Position numbers and translations under genes: made by a program. From Acidobacteriaceae bacterium (GTDB taxonomy: Bacteria; Acidobacteriota; Terriglobia; Terriglobales; Acidobacteriaceae), in contig JASHTU010000566.1 of assembly GCA_030040395.1 (NCBI GenBank), positions 1-7,879 of the forward strand: a DNA stretch of 7,879 nt, given 5' to 3'. Positions 5,805 to 7,879 of the stretch are shown piece after piece (positions within the stretch are counted from its first letter, which is position 1; each line of letters starts with the position of its first letter). A model generated the notes under the pieces. The model worked only from the letters and a program-made list of their open reading frames with translations, ran no database searches and was not told where the DNA came from.

Positions 5805-7216
5805 TGAGCCAGCTTGAGCACATAGGCGTACTTCCCCGGCAGGTGCTCAGGCAAAGTCACCTTCAGGTTGTCACCGTCGGCTTTCCAGGTCAGGGTCCCT
5901 TTTTGTCCCAGCAGAAAGACCTCGATGCGCGATTGTGAGGGAACATCCTGCATGGTCACCGTATGCGCCTTCGGATCTCCAAGGATGGTCACGTAGAGCT
6001 CCTCGCCTTTGCGCGTGAAGCGCAGTTCGTCCCCCTCCGCGGAGCTTCCCACCGCCCGATCCCACGGCTCCGTATCAAAAATTGCCTCGCCATTTTGTTG
6101 AAGCCAGTCGCCCAGCGCCTTCAGCCGTTCCATTTGCACCGGCGGAATGGTTCCGTCGGCTTCCGGGCCCACGTCGAGCAGTAGGTTACCGTTCTTGCTC
6201 ACCACGTCTACCAGCAGCGCGATGAGGTCAGCGGGCGGAATGGTCTCGGCTTCGCCCTCGGCCCGATTGTAGCCAAACGATCTGCCCAGTCCGCGGCACT
6301 CCTCCCACTTCTTCGGGCTAATCTGGTCCAGCTTCTGGTACTCGGGGCTGGTAAAGTCCGCGTGCGCAATCCCGAAGCGATCATCGACAACCCCATCCGG
6401 CACGGAGTTATAGTAATCGGCCTCCACCTGCAGCGCGTTCCCCGTCTTCGGCCAGTCGATGTCGTTCCACAGCACCGCGGGATGGTAGCGGTCGATCAGC
6501 TCGTGAATTTGCGCAAAGGCGTAATCTCCATAAGCCTTGCTCTCCGGCTTCACGGCTTCGTAATCCGCATTTGTCTCGATGGGGCCGGAGTTGAACGTCC
6601 AGTCGTACCCGCCGGAATAGTAGAGCCCCATCTTCATCCCCTCTTTGCGCACCGCCTCGGCCAGCTCGCCCACAATGTCGCGCTCCGCGTGCCGCTCGTT
6701 CTCCGGAATCGACGGATTCGGATTCACCGTCGTGCTGGGCCATAGTGTGAACCCCTCATGGTGCTTGCTCGTCAGCACCACATACCGCGCTCCGGTCTCG
6801 TGGAAGATCGTCGCCCACTCGTCAGGATTCCATTTCTTCGACTCGCGGTTGAAGATTGGAGCAAAGTCATAGTAGCTGAAGTCCGCCCCGTAGTGCTCGC
6901 GGTGATAGGTCTGCGTCGGCGATCCCGGAATCCGCATGGCGTTCAGGTACCATTCGGTGTAGGGGTCGTTTTTGATGTAGTCAACGTTCCCGAAGTCGTG
7001 CTCCGGATGCGAGAGCGGCGCCCAGCCCGGAACAGAATACAGCCCCCAGTGAATGAAAATCCCCAGCTTGGCCCCTGCATACCAGCGCGGCAGCGGATGT
7101 TGATTGAGCGAGTCGAGCGTGGGCTGGTAGTGCACCGGAGCCTGCGCCGCGCCAACCGCGCCAGCCAGCGCCAGCACTGCGACCGTGACTGCATAATACC
7201 GCGATGTGCACATCAT
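5792..7216 (-). CDS. Secreted alpha-L-fucosidase, GH29
   Basis: This 474-residue retaining exo-glycosidase is predicted to release terminal L-fucose from glycans in the periplasm or outside the cell. A signal peptide covers residues 1-26 (hydrophobic core VTVAVLALAGAVGA, cleavage after AQA). The catalytic barrel shows FIHWGLYS (54-61), SKHHEGF (150-156), GLYYSGGYDW (197-206) and VLWNDIDWP (248-256). D252 is the likely nucleophile. A conserved WEEC...SFGYNR region (304-317) may supply the acid/base; E305 is a guess. SKNGNLLLDVGP (340-351) closes the barrel and a beta-rich C-terminal domain follows. The frame extends upstream to 7321, but the start at 7216 is preferred for its AAGGAG site (7224-7229) and directly following signal peptide. 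A second ATG follows immediately at 7213. No other carbohydrate genes are adjacent in the window. Confidence 0.92.
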   Translation of the reverse strand: MMCTSRYYAVTVAVLALAGAVGAAQAPVHYQPTLDSLNQHPLPRWYAGAKLGIFIHWGLYSVPGWAPLSHPEHDFGNVDYIKNDPYTEWYLNAMRIPGSPTQTYHREHYGADFSYYDFAPIFNRESKKWNPDEWATIFHETGARYVVLTSKHHEGFTLWPSTTVNPNPSIPENERHAERDIVGELAEAVRKEGMKMGLYYSGGYDWTFNSGPIETNADYEAVKPESKAYGDYAFAQIHELIDRYHPAVLWNDIDWPKTGNALQVEADYYNSVPDGVVDDRFGIAHADFTSPEYQKLDQISPKKWEECRGLGRSFGYNRAEGEAETIPPADLIALLVDVVSKNGNLLLDVGPEADGTIPPVQMERLKALGDWLQQNGEAIFDTEPWDRAVGSSAEGDELRFTRKGEELYVTILGDPKAHTVTMQDVPSQSRIEVFLLGQKGTLTWKADGDNLKVTLPEHLPGKYAYVLKLAHYDR

Positions 7217-7441
7217 CGAGCCTCTCCTTTCATCGCGCGAGACATTAAAGATTCTGCTCGCGATCGCAAAACCGCAAAAAATGAATCTCCGAGCCACAAT
7301 CTCCAGCCGGTCCGGCCCCACAAGAACGGAGCGGGAGATAACATGGCTGTGTTTGGCCTTGAATCAGTCAAATTGCATCATAGTGGTCAGTCGCAAATCT
7401 GCCAACCCGGCCTCTGAAACTCCTGCTATACTCAACGCCTG
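7217..7441. other. Divergent intergenic region between the fucosidase and beta-lactamase-type genes
   Basis: These 225 bases hold the fucosidase ribosome site (complement of 7224-7229), an 8-bp palindrome GCGATCGC (7260-7267), a small inverted repeat TTGA-N5-TCAA (7359-7371) and an extended -10-like element at 7424-7432. No gene and no RNA gene are seen. A fucosidase promoter must lie here on the minus strand, but no convincing -35/-10 pair was found. Confidence 0.5.
7424..7432 (+). promoter_or_regulatory. Extended -10 element of the beta-lactamase-family gene
   Basis: TGC followed by TATACT forms an extended -10 element ending nine bases before the ATG at 7442. Transcription would begin at about 7438-7441, leaving almost no leader. 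The absence of a Shine-Dalgarno sequence before that ATG fits a leaderless transcript. No -35 hexamer is visible at standard spacing. Confidence 0.4.
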
Positions 7442-7879
7442 ATGCGACCCGCCGCCATTGCTGTCCTCGCTCTAAGCCTCTTGGCTCAACCCTTGTTCGC
7501 CAGCGCGCAAGACCTTGCGCAACAGGTAGATCAAATCTTTGCTCCATATGATCATCCGGGCTCTCCGGGATGTTCTCTGGGAGTCATCCGTGACGGAAGG
7601 TTCGTCTATCGCCAGTCACACGGCGCGGCAAGCCTGGAACTCGGGGTCCCGCTTTCGTCGCATTCGGTATTTTACGTCGGGTCGATCTCCAAGCAATTTA
7701 CTGCCGCCAGCGCCGTGCTGGCCGCGGAGCAGGGCTATCTTTCGCTGGACGACGACGTCAGAAAATACATCCCTGAGCTGCCCGACTACGGCCACATCAT
7801 TACTCTGCGGCAGATGCTCCATCAAACCAGCGGTCTTCGCGATCTATTCGACCTTCTCTATTTTTCCGGCCTCAATTGG
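7442..7879 (+). CDS. Secreted serine beta-lactamase/esterase-family protein (N-terminal part)
   Basis: The reading frame is open from ATG 7442 to the window edge (146 codons, no stop), so the gene is cut off by the window. Residues 1-22 form a signal peptide (ALSLLAQPLFA core, cleavage after ASA). The mature part begins like class C beta-lactamases, DD-peptidases and EstB-type esterases. It has a CSLGVIRDGRFVY strand pair (44-56) and the catalytic SxxK motif in VGSISKQFTA (79-88; S81 nucleophile, K84 base). A conserved helix, TLRQMLHQTSGL (121-132), follows. The YxN and KTG-type motifs would lie beyond the window, so substrate cannot be told. Many soil bacteria carry several such enzymes, and antibiotic resistance should not be assumed. 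It is divergent from the fucosidase gene. Confidence 0.85.
   Translation, partial: MRPAAIAVLALSLLAQPLFASAQDLAQQVDQIFAPYDHPGSPGCSLGVIRDGRFVYRQSHGAASLELGVPLSSHSVFYVGSISKQFTAASAVLAAEQGYLSLDDDVRKYIPELPDYGHIITLRQMLHQTSGLRDLFDLLYFSGLNW

Noticed and set aside
7260..7267. GCGATCGC, identical to the cyanobacterial HIP1 octamer
   Set aside because: It occurs as a single copy in a GC-rich intergenic region. HIP1 is meaningful only when highly repeated, and the neighbouring genes do not suggest a cyanobacterium.
7217..7321. Upstream extension of the fucosidase frame by 35 codons
   Set aside because: It would bury the signal peptide, while the ATG at 7216 has an ideally spaced AAGGAG site and starts directly at the signal sequence.
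1..7879. CRISPR array, tRNA/rRNA genes, insertion sequences or phage genes
   Set aside because: Reading both strands showed no direct-repeat array, no tRNA-like cloverleaf and no transposase or phage protein.

Overview
The window is GC-rich (by eye about 60%) and bacterial. It is dominated by one complete operon for a bidirectional, NAD(H)-linked [NiFe] hydrogenase of the HoxEFUYH type (group 3d), followed by its dedicated maturation protease. An unrelated secreted alpha-L-fucosidase (GH29) on the opposite strand and the start of a secreted serine beta-lactamase/esterase-type hydrolase follow. An acidobacterium is the best guess for the host. This rests on the mix of a Hox hydrogenase with a polysaccharide-degrading secretome, and on the non-coding stretch between hoxY and hoxH, which resembles short dispersed sequences I remember from Acidobacteriota intergenic regions. 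That assignment is inference and was not checked against a database.

Layout. Positions 1-227 hold no gene I can support. They contain extended -10-like promoter elements, a 12-bp palindrome and a leader hairpin. hoxE (228-725), hoxF (722-2362), hoxU (2359-3072) and hoxY (3069-3602) are packed with three successive 4-base ATGA stop/start overlaps. A 254-base gap with three hairpins and repeat-like sequence then interrupts the operon. hoxH (3857-5281) and the protease gene hoxW (5301-5804) follow. The fucosidase gene (7216-5792, minus strand) converges on hoxW and their 3' ends overlap by 13 bases. A 225-base divergent intergenic region separates it from the beta-lactamase-family gene (7442 onward), which runs off the window.

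How the genes work together. HoxE, HoxF and HoxU form the NADH-oxidising diaphorase module, related to the NuoE/F/G part of complex I. HoxF carries FMN and the NAD(H) site, and HoxE and HoxU add iron-sulfur clusters. HoxY carries the proximal cluster, and HoxH holds the Ni-Fe site where H2 is made or consumed. HoxW trims the HoxH C-terminal tail after nickel insertion. The hyp genes for metal-centre assembly are not in the window. The fucosidase and the beta-lactamase-like protein both carry signal peptides and have no evident link to hydrogen metabolism.

No unknown multi-gene system is visible. The least ordinary part is the hairpin-rich, repeat-like insertion between the small- and large-subunit genes of an otherwise translationally coupled operon.
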